From NCBI GenBank assembly GCA_963995525.1, contig OZ023213.1, forward strand, positions 21,813,921-21,877,920: 64,000 nucleotides of DNA. The letters run 5' to 3'. Numbering within the stretch: position 1 is the first letter of the stretch; every line of letters begins with the position of its first letter. Position numbers and translations under genes: made by a program. Below, in pieces: positions 9,811-20,977 of the stretch. This DNA is from Escarpia spicata. Its lineage: Eukaryota > Annelida > Polychaeta > Sabellida > Siboglinidae. The notes under the pieces were generated by a model. That model was not told the DNA's origin, did not search any database, and saw only the letters and a list, made by a program, of their open reading frames with translations.

Positions 9811-11179
9811 ATGTTACAAACATGTGCCACTTAGAAAATGTAACAATCTGTGCAAAGAAATCCACATGTAGCCAAAGCAAAATATTCATTTATTCATTCA
9901 CGCTGCATGTGAAGTATGTACCGTTGCAAAGTGCAATGTTTACTGAGCGTTCTTTATCTAACACTGCATAACTCTCCAAGCTACTGTCTCTTCACTAAAT
10001 GATTGCCGTTTGGTTGCAATTCAAATGTTCTTGTAATCTATTAGCCAGTTCTCTAGATGATATTTATGGATGTGTGCCAACCAAACAATGCACTGGTGTC
10101 CTATTTAGGAATACCCGAGCCACTAACTACATAAAAACATTCCTTATTCTTGCCAGGGTAATAAAACAATTTTCCAGTCGTGCAAAAACACATACACAAA
10201 TGTAAAAATCCCACACCGTAAACTGGCCTGGTGTCAACTACTTACTAGGCCAACAATGACTAGTTAGCATTTTACCATTTTAGTGGGCGACACAACCTAG
10301 CAAACTGTACTAGCGCTCATGATAGATCTATGAATGTTTTAATTTTAAATATGTCCTTACCTTCTGAAGGCATCTGCAGCGTTTGTGTAGGCAGCAACTG
10401 AAATATCAATATTATCTGTCAAACCACGTATACATAAGTATAACATATTTATACATATATATTAAGGTAATTAGTGTTAGCAGTTAGCACATCAATGGTG
10501 CAACACTGCGACTGACATTGTCAATACAACTACACAACTTGTGTAGTGTGCAGTTATAATATCTCAGAAAACACACATAACAATAAATTGACAGTCAACA
10601 TAACTGATAGTCTGTGCGTGCGCTCGCATGTATGTGTGTGTACGCATGCTTGCATTTGTGAAAAACTTCACAATCCAACTGTCGGAGGTTTATGCTAAAA
10701 TGCTGCAATATTACATTTTTCACAGTATATACTGGGGACATTGCTACATTCCAAATAACCACACATATGCTCCGGTATGGCTATTAACTAAAACTAAAAA
10801 GGTAGACACATTATTATTTCAGCTTAATTAATTATTATGTGCTGTGAAACAGAGTAACATAGAAATGTTCAACCCTAAGCAAATTAAAATTATCTATACA
10901 CTATAAGTTCTTAAAATATATTACAGACTTACACGCATGCTTACCTAGTGACCACATCTACACTGTTTTAAAACAGGAAGAACCACACATTTAGTATAAT
11001 TCTGTGGTCAGCACAAGTCAATTAGTGAGATATCACCAAGAAACTTTGAGTAGTGATTTATACCTGACTTTACCTTAGGATCCTCTCAGTTCCTCAATGA
11101 TTAGATCTTCTTCTTTGTGATCTAATATTAAAAGTTGATGGTTTCCAGGTCCTGTGTTTAATGTTAATGGGCTTCATAG
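9811..11179. other. Non-coding stretch, nothing recognised
   Basis: AT-rich, with short chance frames only. A TGTGCGTGCGCTCGCATG-like purine/pyrimidine stretch lies at 10611-10650. No inverted ends or coding homology seen. Confidence 0.4.
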
Positions 11180-13001
11180 TCGTATAGTATTTATCAAGGT
11201 GGTTTTTATATTAATTTATTGATTTAGCTTGTATTACCGAATCAGATAAACCGTTCCACGGTTCAGCCACTCTACGCGGGAATGCATTTTTTCTTACATT
11301 TAGTTTTGCTCTTTGGTTGAATAGTTTGAGGGAGTGTCCTCTGTTACTGGATTCATAATGCCACATCCTCCCATTTAAGGAGGTTTGGTGCAGATTTTGT
11401 ATCATACATGTTATGCATTATTTTATAGACTTCAATCATATATCCTCTTAATCTACAATATGTTAATGTGGGTAACTTAAGTGTTTCAAGTCTTTCAATA
11501 TAAGATAAGTCCCTCATACCAGGTAGTTCTTTTGTGGCTCTTCTCTGGACATTTTCAATGGCTATTTTATGTTTCGTCTTATATGGATACCATACTGCTA
11601 TTGCATAATCTAGGTGGGATCTAACCATAGTCTTATATAGTGGCAAGAAAGTGTATGTATCTAAGAATTGAAAAGTTCTTCTGATTATTTTTGTCATTCT
11701 GATTGCGTTATTAACCACTTGGTTGATGTGATCATCAAATGAAGTTTTGAATCAATAATTACTCCTAAATCTTTTTGTTTATCTGTGGTGACAAGAGCAT
11801 GTTTAACATCATTTCTTGGCAATTGTTGTCATGTAATATTTACTTTTACCGATATTTTTTTTCTCCAATTTCCATATGTAGACATTTATTGGGGTGGAAT
11901 ATTAACAACCACGTGTTGCTCCATTGTTCTAGTATGCTTAAATCATGTTGAAGCATCATTTATATGTGTTATTGTTCTAAATATCTTTATGTCATCGGCA
12001 AATAGAAATGTATTTGAATTTGTTAGATATGAGAGGACATTAATATATAGAACAAAAAGTAAGGGTCCTAGGACGGAACCCTGGGGTATCCCTGATATTT
12101 CCTCTTTCCAGCTAGACTGATCTTCATTTACTTTAAACTTTTTGTTTTCTATCTGTGATGAATGATTCTACACAGTTAATTATTTCTTCCGAAGTGTTGA
12201 AACTTTTTAATTTTCTAATTACTATTTTGTGTGGCACGGTGTCAAAGGCTTTTTGGAAATCCATATATATATATAACATCGGTGTGGTTGCCCTTATCCA
12301 TTTCTTTAGTCTGTTATTTTGATTAGTTGTAGAATTGTTGATCAGCCAGATATAAATCCATATTGTTTTTGACTGAATAGATTATTGACTTTCATGTAGT
12401 TTATAATGTGGTTTCTGATCAATTTTTCCATACATTTATAAACTATGCTTGTTAAACTTATTGGGCGTTGGTTACTAACTATTTTCTTGTTTCGTTTTTT
12501 TTTTAAATTGCTGATATTTTAGCCTCTTCCAATACTCTAGATATCTGTTTCCATGTATCTTGTTCATAATCTATTTTTACATGTAATTAGTTTTCTTGTA
12601 TTAGCATCCAGGGGGAAGTTTCCCTTTCTATTATTTGGAACTACGTTTTTGAGGTGCATATTTATCTTCTAATGAGTTTAGTAATGTTTTTAAGATTTCC
12701 CTTTGTTCGTTAACATTATCCTTAGTGTTTAAATTTCTCTTACCAGTTAATATTTTAACAGTCTATCCTCATTGCATCATAGTTTGCCATGTTATACAGC
12801 TTCCTTTTCTTAGTATAGTTACTTGTTATAAAGTTGCACACAATACTGAATTTGATTACACAATGGTCACTTTTGCCGAGAGTGCTAAGGTCCTCTAATT
12901 CTCCTACATTATCTATGTCATTAGATAGAATCAGATCTAACAGGTTTGTGTAAGTTGTGTCTCGTCCCCTGGTGGGGTTTGACACGTGTTGAACGATGAA
13001 G
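11180..13001 (-). pseudogene. CR1-like LINE (family 2), RT and end of endonuclease
   Basis: Minus-strand order from high to low coordinate: end of the APE-type endonuclease at 12985-12755 (NPTRGRDTTYTNLLDLILSN, LGKSDHCVIKFS); RT palm near 12120-12030 with GIPQGSVLGPLLF and FADDIKIF; C-terminal part 11718-11353 (LYKTMVRSHLDYAIAVWYP, QRRATKELPGMRDLSYIERL); and 11405-11211 with the NAFPRRVAEPWNGL end typical of CR1/L2 elements. The catalytic FADD is preserved, but many stops and frameshifts occur between 12120 and 12740. The upstream endonuclease continues at 16574, beyond the inserted element at 13002-16573. Confidence 0.88.
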
Positions 13002-13329
13002 GGGTCATTCCGTGTGCGGCATTCATCTCTTCAATTTTTGAATGAACCAGCTTGGTGAAAACCTTTGGAAAGTTAAGCAAGATTCCAAAATTTGAGTGTT
13101 CTAGCTTAAGTAATTTTAGAGTTACGGCTATTTGAAATTTGGGACTTTGCGACGGCTTCTTAAAAATAAATAAAATTATTCACATTTCACAGGTTAATAC
13201 CTCCTGTACTATTTAACCTGTGTCAATGAAACTTTGTGGAATTTTTTTCTACAATGTATAGATCACATAAATATAATTAGAACATAAATACAGTGTATGG
13301 TTAATGTGCACGAAGTTGATAAACATAAT

Positions 13330-14340
13330 GATTTATTCAATAAATCACTCACGAGAGGGTTTTCAGACCTTGATTGTGGCCAAAATACACATACCATAGA
13401 AACTAGTTGTATATAATTGCTATATACACATGCAAATGTGCAAATCAGAGTAATATGGCAGGCTTAGTTGTGTTAATTATGAATCTGTACATATGCAAAG
13501 ATGGTACATTGTTATATTTCTTTAATAATTACCAACTTCCGAACCCAAAAAGTCATTGCATAGCATGTATTGTCATAAAACATTTTCTAAGTGTAAGCTT
13601 GTTCCTATAACACAAATAACTAATAATTCTCAATATCCTTCCGTGCTTCCTTCATAACAAAATAACAATAAAATAAAATACTTCTGGGTGCCCCAAATTT
13701 TTCAATAAACCGCTCGCGATTAACAAGAGGGTTTTCAGGCATTGATTGCGAGCTAAATGTAGATGCCTTAATTAACTGTTGTAAATATTTGGTATAGATC
13801 TATAGATACCTGTGTGAATTATCACAGCAATAAGACATGTCTGACTCTCTTAATTATGAATCTACACACACTCAAAGATGCTATCTTGTTATATTTCTAT
13901 AAAGTAGCCAACTTCCGACCCTAAAAAGTCAATGTGGGGTAGAAGATATTGTTATGAAACGTTTACTACCCGGTAGGCATAAACCAGTCCTACAACACAA
14001 GTAACTCTCAATATCCTTCCATGTTTCCTTCTCAAGAAGAATGGCGACTCTTGAGTACCCAAAATTTATCAATAAATCACTCACGTACATGTTGTTGTTA
14101 ATATTTGTATATATTTGGTATCTATCCATATGAGTGTATATTCTCAGAGTAATATGACTTGGTACACTATGGTACATTATGGTACACTATGGTACATTAT
14201 AGTACAGTATTATATTTCTTTTAAAAATAACCAACTTCCGATTCAAAAAAGTGGATTTGGGATAGAAACTATTGCTACAAAACATTTACAAGGCATAAAG
14301 CAAATGCTTCTATAATACAAATATCAAGTAATTCTAACAC
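13330..14340. repeat. Left arm: three about 360-bp tandem units
   Basis: Units begin near 13337, 13701 and 14068 with TTCAATAAAYCRCTCRCG. They share AATTATGAATCTRYACA, TTATATTTCT, CCAACTTCCGA, and TAACTCTCAATATCCTTCC-type words. Unit 3 lacks the GAGGGTTTTCAGGC block and contains four TGGTACA(C/T)TA repeats at about 14160-14205. Confidence 0.75.
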
Positions 14341-14431
14341 ACAAATTGTAAGTGACCTACCAGGTACTTTTTATGTAACAGTACAGATTGGGCATGCTTT
14401 GAAGCAAATATTACACTCTTTTTCGTCACTG

Positions 14432-14942
14432 CAGCTGATGTTGAAAGCCACAGAGCATTATTAGATGACCGAGTTGAATCTGCTCAAAACCTCCCAGGAA
14501 CACGAGATAACCACTCATTTGTTCCATTGTCTCACACTGATATGAAGGACAGCAGTGTCAGATGAAGAAGTTCACTTCATTGACAGACAGGGAAATGTGG
14601 ATGTTCCAGCTGTCAGCCTGCCTCTCCAGCCAGGCACATATGTTGCTTTCACGTATGATGGATGGTGGTGGCTAGGATGCATAATAGAAGTCTCTCTGGA
14701 GCAGGAGGATACTGTGTTAAGTTTATACAACCTTGTGGGCCTCATGCAAATAACCAAAGCATGATGACATGTGTCGAGTGCCACATGTCCATGTCTTGTG
14801 CTCCGTTCCGACCCCACGAACGACAATACAAACTTGATGACGCAGCCAGAGAGGAGATTGATGTTGCTTTCGAAATCTTTCAGCAAATGCATCAACGAGA
14901 CATATCGCATATATATGTATCACTTTGTTGCTGGATGACATA
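14432..14942 (+). pseudogene. Relic of a tryptophan-rich small-barrel-like domain of unknown function
   Basis: After an acceptor-like CACTGCAG (14426-14433) the plus strand reads SHRALLDDRVESAQNLPGTR and HSFVPLS. After a frameshift (about 14550) come LQPGTYVAFTYDGWWWLG and IIEVSLEQED. After a second shift (about 14715) come VKFIQPCGP and RQYKLDDAAREEIDVAFEIF, then a stop near 14941. From memory, the pattern G-YVA-YD-WW-G...V-F..P-GP followed by Gx(Q/T)Y-L resembles the C-terminus of uncharacterised, often transposon-linked animal proteins. Function is unknown. At least two frameshifts show it is dead here. Its position between the arms implies it is the element's own gene or a captured host fragment. 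Confidence 0.55.
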
Positions 14943-15203
14943 AATCTTTTTTAAGCTTCACTTTGTTCAGTCTGACAGCCATTTGAAATGAACATGCTTT
15001 TAGAAGCTTATATCCTTCAATTATTAAATTCAAGTTATTATCAAGTTATTAAATTCCAAGCAACCACTGATGTCCCTAAGATAACTATTTTAAGTGAAGT
15101 CAACATTGAATGATATTGGAATCATCCTGTGATGCAAAGGAAGGATTATTGACACTGGTCAGATTAGCTAGAAAAACAACTTTGGGGATTTCTGATTATT
15201 TAA

Positions 15204-15809
15204 GGTAGGTAGTATGGATTCAAAAAGTGATTTTAGAAATTTATTTGGAAAAGGACTTTCTTTGCTATTTATGTACTTTCATATCCTTACCTCAATCTGC
15301 AGTTAGTATATTAGCTGAAAAAGTAATAAAAAGTGGCAATATTGAGGTTTCTTCGGACGGCTTTTGGCAGAATTTGGTTATACAAAATTACCTTATCATC
15401 GTTTTCTCGGAATACCATTTTTGCTGTGAGTACTTAAAGTTGCTGTGCTCTAGTAGAATAAGTACTGGGTATAACTACAAAACATTTTGCACCGTAGTGC
15501 CTGATGAGTATATCTACTGCATGAATTAAAAGAAATCATAATAATATGGTTTCTGAATTATAGGCATTAATTATGTGAAAAAGTTACACAAAATAGGTTT
15601 TTTCAACCAAAAATCTTGAATACGTTTTTGGTTAGAGCTTTTAGTTACCTAATTTTCCCTATTATGGCGGCCATATTGGATACCTAATTTGCATAATTTA
15701 TGCGAAACATGAAAAAAAACCTTAACTATGTTGGTATGTATCTGCATACCAAATATGGTTGATCTGTGTTAAAAACTAAAGATTTTTGGTGGAATCCATA
15801 CTACCTACC
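15204..15809. mobile_element. 606-bp MITE flanked by TTAA
   Basis: Perfect inverted ends GGTAGGTAGTATGGATTC (15204-15221) and GAATCCATACTACCTACC (15792-15809), each abutted by TTAA (15200-15203 and 15810-15813). TTAA duplication is a hallmark of piggyBac and Kolobok-type transposases. The interior is AT-rich with a GGCGGCCATATTGG segment and no transposase. It is nested inside the 3.6-kb element, so it is younger than that insertion. Confidence 0.85.
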
Positions 15810-15839
15810 TTAAGGATGATAGTTATGTTGTAGACGGGA

Positions 15840-16545
15840 CTGGTTTTTGCCTAATAACAGTTTGCAGCAATGCTTTCTATCCCACATCCATTTGTTATCA
15901 TAAGTTGGTTATTTTTAAGAGAAATATAATATTCTTATTTGTTACTTGTTATTTGTGTTATAGGACTGATACCTTCTACTCCACATTGACTTTTTAGGGT
16001 CGGAAGTTGGCTAATTCTATAGAAATAATAACACAGCACCTTGGAGTGTGTAGAGATTCATAATTAAGACAGTCAGACATGTCATATTGCTCTGATAATA
16101 CAAGCTGGTATGCATAGATACCAAATATTTACAACAATTAATTACGGCTTGTATATTTAGCTCACAATCAATGCCTGAAAACCCTCTTGTGAATTGCAAG
16201 TGATTTATTGAACAATTTGGGGCACCCAGAAGTATCCCATTTTTGTTGTGAAGGAAGCATGAAAGGATATTGAGAGTTATTATTAGTTATTTGTGTTATA
16301 GGGACAAGCTTACACCTAAAAGTTTTGTGACAATACATGCTATGCCTCATTGGCTTTTTGGGTCGGAAGTTGGTCAATTTTGAAGAAATATAACAACGTA
16401 CCATTTTTGCATATGTACATATTCATAAATAAGACAACCAGACCTGCCATATTACTCTGCTTTGCACACGTGCATGTGTATATACCAATTATATTTATTG
16501 ATTTATTCAAAACTTTAAGAGATGAGGGCAACAATTTTCAGGAAT
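15840..16545. repeat. Right arm: two inverted about 360-bp units
   Basis: In reverse complement these match the left-arm units. GACTTTTTAGGGTCGGAAGTTGG lies near 15990 and GGCTTTTTGGGTCGGAAGTTGG near 16350. CCTGAAAACCCTCTTG..GTGATTTATTGAAC lies near 16170-16215 and TTTATTGATTTATTCAAAAC near 16493-16513. The arm is shorter than the left arm by about one unit, as expected from unequal exchange in tandem subrepeats. Confidence 0.75.
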
Positions 16546-16573
16546 TTTGGTTGCGTTCACATGGAATGACCCA

Positions 16574-16887
16574 AAGGTGTCTCTGAGACAATCCACAAAT
16601 TTAAAGTTTAAGTTGTTGGGGTTATTTGATTTGGTCCTTCAATGATTCCAATTTATGTCTGGGAGGTTGAAGTCTCCTATAATTACGATGTGAGAGTATT
16701 TAAGTTGTGATATTGATCTAATCATATTTAGAAGTTCAACGTTATTTTCTTCAGATCCCCATCACTTCTGTATATGCATAAAAAAGAAGTTTGTTTTATT
16801 GTTTAGTTTGATTTCTATAAATAAGCATTCTTAGAAAGTTGTGACCAGGTTTATATATTCGGCATGCAGGGAATTTAACATGTCTAT
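16574..16887 (-). pseudogene. LINE family 2, middle of APE-type endonuclease
   Basis: The minus strand reads SHIVIIGDFNLPDINWNH near 16690-16635, the conserved GDFN box of the apurinic-like endonuclease of CR1/Jockey LINEs. A short variable segment then ends in DCLRDTF at the boundary with the 3.6-kb element. On the other side it is cut by the Tigger element at 16890. Stops and shifts are present. Confidence 0.85.
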
Positions 16888-16889
16888 TA

Positions 16890-18309
16890 CCGTAATCGCC
16901 TGCATAAACGCCCAGGGTGTTTAAATTGGGAAAATCCTAGAGGGGGTGGGCGTTTATGCGAGCATGAACGTTTAGACGGGGGGGGGGGGGGCGTTTATGA
17001 TAGGAGGCATTTGGAATGTGGCATCAAAGAATAGGGTATCATTTTGATCCGCCACTAGTAGATATCCGGACATCACGAGATCCCACCTCTTCACTGGTAT
17101 ACGAGGGAGTGATATCAAATCTTCACATGGTCTGGTCCATGTTCCCGATGTAGCGATCTGTGTAGCCATGCTGCCTTCTCAGACGAACGATCTGGTCTTT
17201 GAAGTTGGCCATAAGATCAGCGAACTCCTGTGGAATCTTCTGAGCTTCATTTATGCCCCAACGAATACCGATGTGATTCCTTTTCTTCCAACGTCTTACC
17301 CAGCCATCCGATCCTTTAAACTCCTGCATCCCTGCAACACCCTTGGCAACTTCAAGAGCTTTCCCTTTCAGGTCAACATTGCTGACAGCACGACCATTAG
17401 CCCATTCTTCCAATACTGCCATGTCCAGTTCAAGCCACACCTCACCACCAGCACTAGCCTCTTCTTCTTAGCTGCAGCGCCTTGACTGTTGGCCCTCAAT
17501 GTGTCTTCAACCTTCAGCCATTCCCGTACTCGCTTCCTATCAACGCCAAATTCCCGCGCTGTTTTTGCCACCACCTCACCATTCTGAGAATGCCAGTCAG
17601 TGATCTGTAGCATGTATTTCACAGAATACCCACGATAACGTTCCATGATGATAGATCTACCAATATGTGCACATAAAATATAGAAACAATTTTAGCTGCT
17701 GTCAATGGTAATGATCAAAATACAATTTGCAAATTTTAGAAAAAAGACCAATTTCAGTCACTGCCTTGAGTGTTGTGCACGTGCGAAGCTTTGCCGGGAA
17801 AATAAGCTACCAGGGGGGTACGTCACATCTCATTATCATAGTCAAACATCCATCGCCAGAAGCCATCAAGATCAGCACTATGTCATCGAAAATGTCTGGA
17901 TACTCCAGACAATTCAGTAAGTGAAGCTTCTGTTTAATAACTAACGTCTTTCTGGTTTAACATATGACGTGTTTCATGACTGACAAGGCATGAAATTGAA
18001 CAGAATCAGACATTTATTCGCCGATAAATTACGATGGCTGAAATGTACTATATACACCTGTATTAACACGCGAACATCACAGTATTCAGTTGAATTTACG
18101 CAGATGTGTGTATGTGAGAATTTCAATTGAAATCGGTTAAACACACAATAATCTCATGGAAATGGGCAACTTTGATAAGAAAATTTATGATATGAGAGAA
18201 GCTGACAAATAATTCATCCAAAGTGGGTCAGGAGGGGCTTTTATACAAAATTCGGTATAAGGGGGGTGGGCATTTACACGAGCATGGACGTTTACGCGGG
18301 TGATTACGG
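16890..18309 (-). mobile_element. Tigger/pogo transposon, internally deleted, inserted in the LINE
   Basis: Inverted ends CCGTAATCGCCTGCATAAACG (left) and the inverse of CCGTAATCACCCGCGTAAACG (right) are flanked by TA at 16888-16889 and 18310-18311. The 1.42-kb length and minus-strand transposase N-terminus (17646 downward) show deletion of most of the DDE catalytic domain. A run of 14 G lies at 16979-16992. Autonomous Tigger elements are usually about 2-2.8 kb. The insertion splits the LINE endonuclease. Confidence 0.85.
16990..17646 (-). pseudogene. Tigger-like transposase, frameshifted and truncated
   Basis: From 17646 on the minus strand: a psq-type helix-turn-helix (VVAKTAREFGVDRKRVREWL, about residues 25-45), a lysine-rich hinge, then in another frame (17440-17123) the CENP-B-type DNA-binding part with LKGKALEVAK and FKGSDGWVRRWKKRNHIGIR. 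It ends at YIGNMDQTM, which corresponds to the NMDET start of the DDE domain and its first catalytic Asp. Remaining catalytic residues are missing. Family function: TA-targeted cut-and-paste transposition. At least two frameshifts make it inactive. Confidence 0.85.
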
Positions 18310-18311
18310 TA

Positions 18312-18834
18312 ATATTATTATAATACCTCTTCCTTCATTATTTTCTAAATTTTTTAGAATAATATGTAACCATCTAACAAAAATTCTGGTGTGGTTAAAG
18401 AACATTTAGGGTTTTGAGGTTTTACGTCATTAATTGCTATTATGTGGGGTTTTAGTTCTTTGATTCTTTGTTCAAATTCATTTTGTTTGTTCCTTAATTG
18501 GTATAAAAACACCAAATGCTGCCTATCTCAATAAGATTATCTTTGTTTATGTTCGTTTTCCCATCTGTTGTTCTAGGTGGACGTGTAACCTTTATTGGTT
18601 TTCCTTATCTTTTTATTCTTCTTTCCCATGGTGGACCCCTCACTCTGTACAGGTATTCCCCCGACTCATCTGCTGTTTCCTGTCTCTTTGCTTCTTCATA
18701 GAGCTTTTTAGGTTCTTCTCTTTCTTGTTCGGTTTTGTTGTGGTCAACTTTATATTTCGGAACTTATCACTGTCCTTGATGTGATGGAATTTTCGAAGAA
18801 GGGTGCATTTTTTTTCAATGTGTGTTACTATAAC
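18312..18834 (-). pseudogene. LINE family 2: end of ORF1 and start of endonuclease
   Basis: The minus strand from 18834: IEKKCTLLRKFHHIKDSDKF followed by a Lys-rich helix, like the C-terminal domain of CR1-type ORF1 proteins. A short stretch corresponding to the ORF1-ORF2 transition follows. Near 18470-18340 comes NEFEQRIKELKPHIIAINDV, the first conserved block of the endonuclease (normally xxIIAITEVKPKN). The endonuclease continues past the Tigger insertion. Confidence 0.8.
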
Positions 18835-19539
18835 CAGTGTTCTGCCCAGGTTTTCAAAAGGGCAGGGAGCCATCGTAAAAAAGGGCACTTAGAGCACGAC
18901 GAGCAGTGGTTAAAAAGGCAGTTGAAGCACGAGACTAAATAATTAACACGACACATCAGGCATTGCAAAATGTTGTTATTAGCAAGGCGCACATTATGTG
19001 AAGAGCATACTTAGTTTTATCCATTCTTCGTTTCCTAAACAATATTTGAATCATGTCAGTATTAGAATTCCACAAATAAATTACCTAGGACAGGGTGCCA
19101 TTTTAGTAAAGGGTACGTAGAGCGTGGTAAGCAATGGTTAAAAGGCACATGTGACATGCAACTAAATTAAATAGTTAACAAGACATTACATAAGCAGTGT
19201 ACAGCTTGTAGTTTAATATCACAGTACTTACATATAACATATTTTATACACAGTGTATACATGTATTTATGCATTATAATATTAGCTTGGGCAAGCATTT
19301 GTAGAACAAAACACAATATTTAGCTTTACATGACTTTAATTTGTGTCAATCTGCATAATATTCAATATACATAGATATACAGGTGATATGTGTGCCAAAT
19401 TTCTTTGGGCTAGGTTTAACATAAATGGAGATAATACTGTTATGTTCCGTTTTGAAATTAAAAATGTACAAGCAACATAGTAATTTAAAAAAAAGGACTT
19501 TTAAATCAATGTAAATTTGGACAAATGGATGATTATATA

Positions 19540-19540
<1 letters not shown>

Positions 19541-19606
<66 letters not shown>
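19541..19606. repeat. (TA)n microsatellite
   Basis: About 32 uninterrupted TA dinucleotides. No associated function visible. Confidence 0.95.
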
Positions 19607-19610
<4 letters not shown>

Positions 19611-19689
19611 ATACAACATTTTTATTTTATTAAACTGGCATGTCTCAGCATGACATAACATTTTATGTATAAAGTCACATCAACTTTAA

Positions 19690-20000
19690 TATTCTCAGAG
19701 ACTAAGATTTAACAAGATTGCCACCCAGAGAATTAATTCTAGATGGCAGGTGGACAAGGACGCCCTGTGGCTTATCAACAGTCCAACCCTTTTTTTTCTA
19801 CATGTATCCAGCACTTCTGAGGTATGTGTCGACTTTATTTTTAAACATATTCACACTACTAGCACCCACACAATCAGCAGATAATCTGTTCCATTCATTT
19901 ACAGCCCTTTCTTATATCTAATCTACATTGGTCCTTTACTAATGTAACTTCATGTCCTCTAGTCTTTCTATCATTCTTAACTGACAAAAATATAGGTATG
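19690..20000 (-). pseudogene. LINE family 1, 3' terminal fragment
   Basis: The minus strand matches the 3' end of the element at 27120-30264: LSADCVGASSVNMFKNKVDT-like residues near 19900-19830 and the terminal AATCTTGTTAAATCTT word at 19705-19715. It is a short 5'-truncated copy nested in the hAT-like element. Confidence 0.75.
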
Positions 20001-20930
20001 CAAGATATTGTTGGGCTAGGCTGAACAGAAATTGAGATATATTGCACAGCATATAGTAACAAGTTTTATGTCAAACATTAAAATAATTATTGACATGCAT
20101 AGCTAATTTGTAAAATTCCATTTTATTTACAGAAAAACTACCCAGAGTCCAGACACAATCTCATTTTTAACAATCAGTCAAATAAACAGAAAAAAAAGTA
20201 ATTATTACTAGTTTGAAGCCACTGTTTAATGGTACCCCTACGAATAATAATTATGACAGGTAGCTACTGCTAAACGCATTAGCAAAAGAAGACACTAGCC
20301 GCCAGCAACCTTAGCACCCTTGGCTAGTCCACTACACATGTACGTGACATCGTGACCTTGAAATGGCACGCCTTGCAACGAGCATGAGCAACGTCATGTG
20401 CCAGCGGGTCGTGGCATATTGAGGGGGAGCAGGTTCTTTTAACGCGCACAATATGCAATTATTCACTACTATTGTTGAGCTATGTTATACTAAACGTCGT
20501 TACTTATTATTATATATCGGTACATTAACGTATGAACAAAAACATTATTTTCTAATCACATGTGCCAGCTACGAAAGTCTCGTGAACACGCTAGTCTACC
20601 GACTTGCGAAGTTTGGCACCTCCTCAGATCAAAACATATTTTAATAAGCAAGTATCACGTAATTATGAATTTAACGACTAATCCAACGGTGGAAGACTCC
20701 CGACGATCAGACTTTAACTTTTGAAGATACGAACAAAATAAGGAATGTTTGGCCATATGTATAGTCGAGGCGCTCCGCGAAAGACTGTCGCTCTTTCGAA
20801 GGTTGGCGTCTCAAATCAAAGTAATTAATATTTTTGGCACACACGATTAGGAATTTAATGGCGACCGGGAGTTGAGTAGGGTTATGTGCAAAATATAGCA
20901 AGGCGTCATATAAAAAAGGCAGCTCGTTCT
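20001..20930. other. Interior of the hAT-like element, non-coding
   Basis: No transposase motif recognised. A CGAAAGAC..GTCGCTCTTTCG stem lies near 20777-20800. A CpG-containing stretch occurs at 20350-20440. Confidence 0.35.
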
Positions 20931-20977
20931 TTTTGCCTTTTTTGAGTACCAGGGCGTCACTGAAAAATTGCTGTAAT

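Larger units (their letters stand above)
13002..16573. mobile_element. 3.6-kb element with long, internally repeated inverted arms, inserted in the LINE
   Basis: The ends are GGGTCATTCCGTGTG (left) and the inverse of GGGTCATTCCATGTG (right). Each arm carries near-360-bp units with landmarks AATAAATCACTC, AGAGGGTTTTCAG and CAACTTCCGACCCAAAAAG: about three in the left arm (13330-14340) and two in inverse orientation in the right arm (15840-16545). Removing 13002-16573 rejoins LINE endonuclease sequence, with DTF-QHVSNPTRG reading across and a short CTT-like overlap suggesting an about 3-bp target duplication. The centre holds a protein-domain relic (14432-14942) and a nested MITE. The layout resembles foldback elements; the superfamily is not recognised. 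Confidence 0.75.
18835..20969. mobile_element. hAT-like element inserted in LINE ORF1
   Basis: The left end CAGTGTTCTGCCCAGGTTTTCAAAA pairs with the inverse of the right end (CAGTGACGCCCTGGTACTCAAAA, preceded by 7 extra bases). Flanks ACTATAAC (18827-18834) and GCTGTAAT (20970-20977) form an 8-bp duplication differing by three transitions. The intact LINE copy at 31024-31060 has the same site uninterrupted. Two related blocks (GGGCACTTAGAGCACG.. and GGGTACGTAGAGCGTG..) repeat near 18885 and 19110. No transposase remains, so it is non-autonomous. It contains an AT microsatellite and a LINE fragment. Confidence 0.7.

Noticed and set aside
9443..9971. Overlapping frames of about 150 codons on opposite strands
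   Set aside because: Both cover the TGTGACAAAATGT motif cluster and the MITE; products have repetitive Cys/Lys/Met or hydrophobic composition and no domain.
11785..12120. 111-codon plus-strand frame
   Set aside because: Antisense of the RT core containing GIPQGSVLGP and FADDIKIF on the minus strand.
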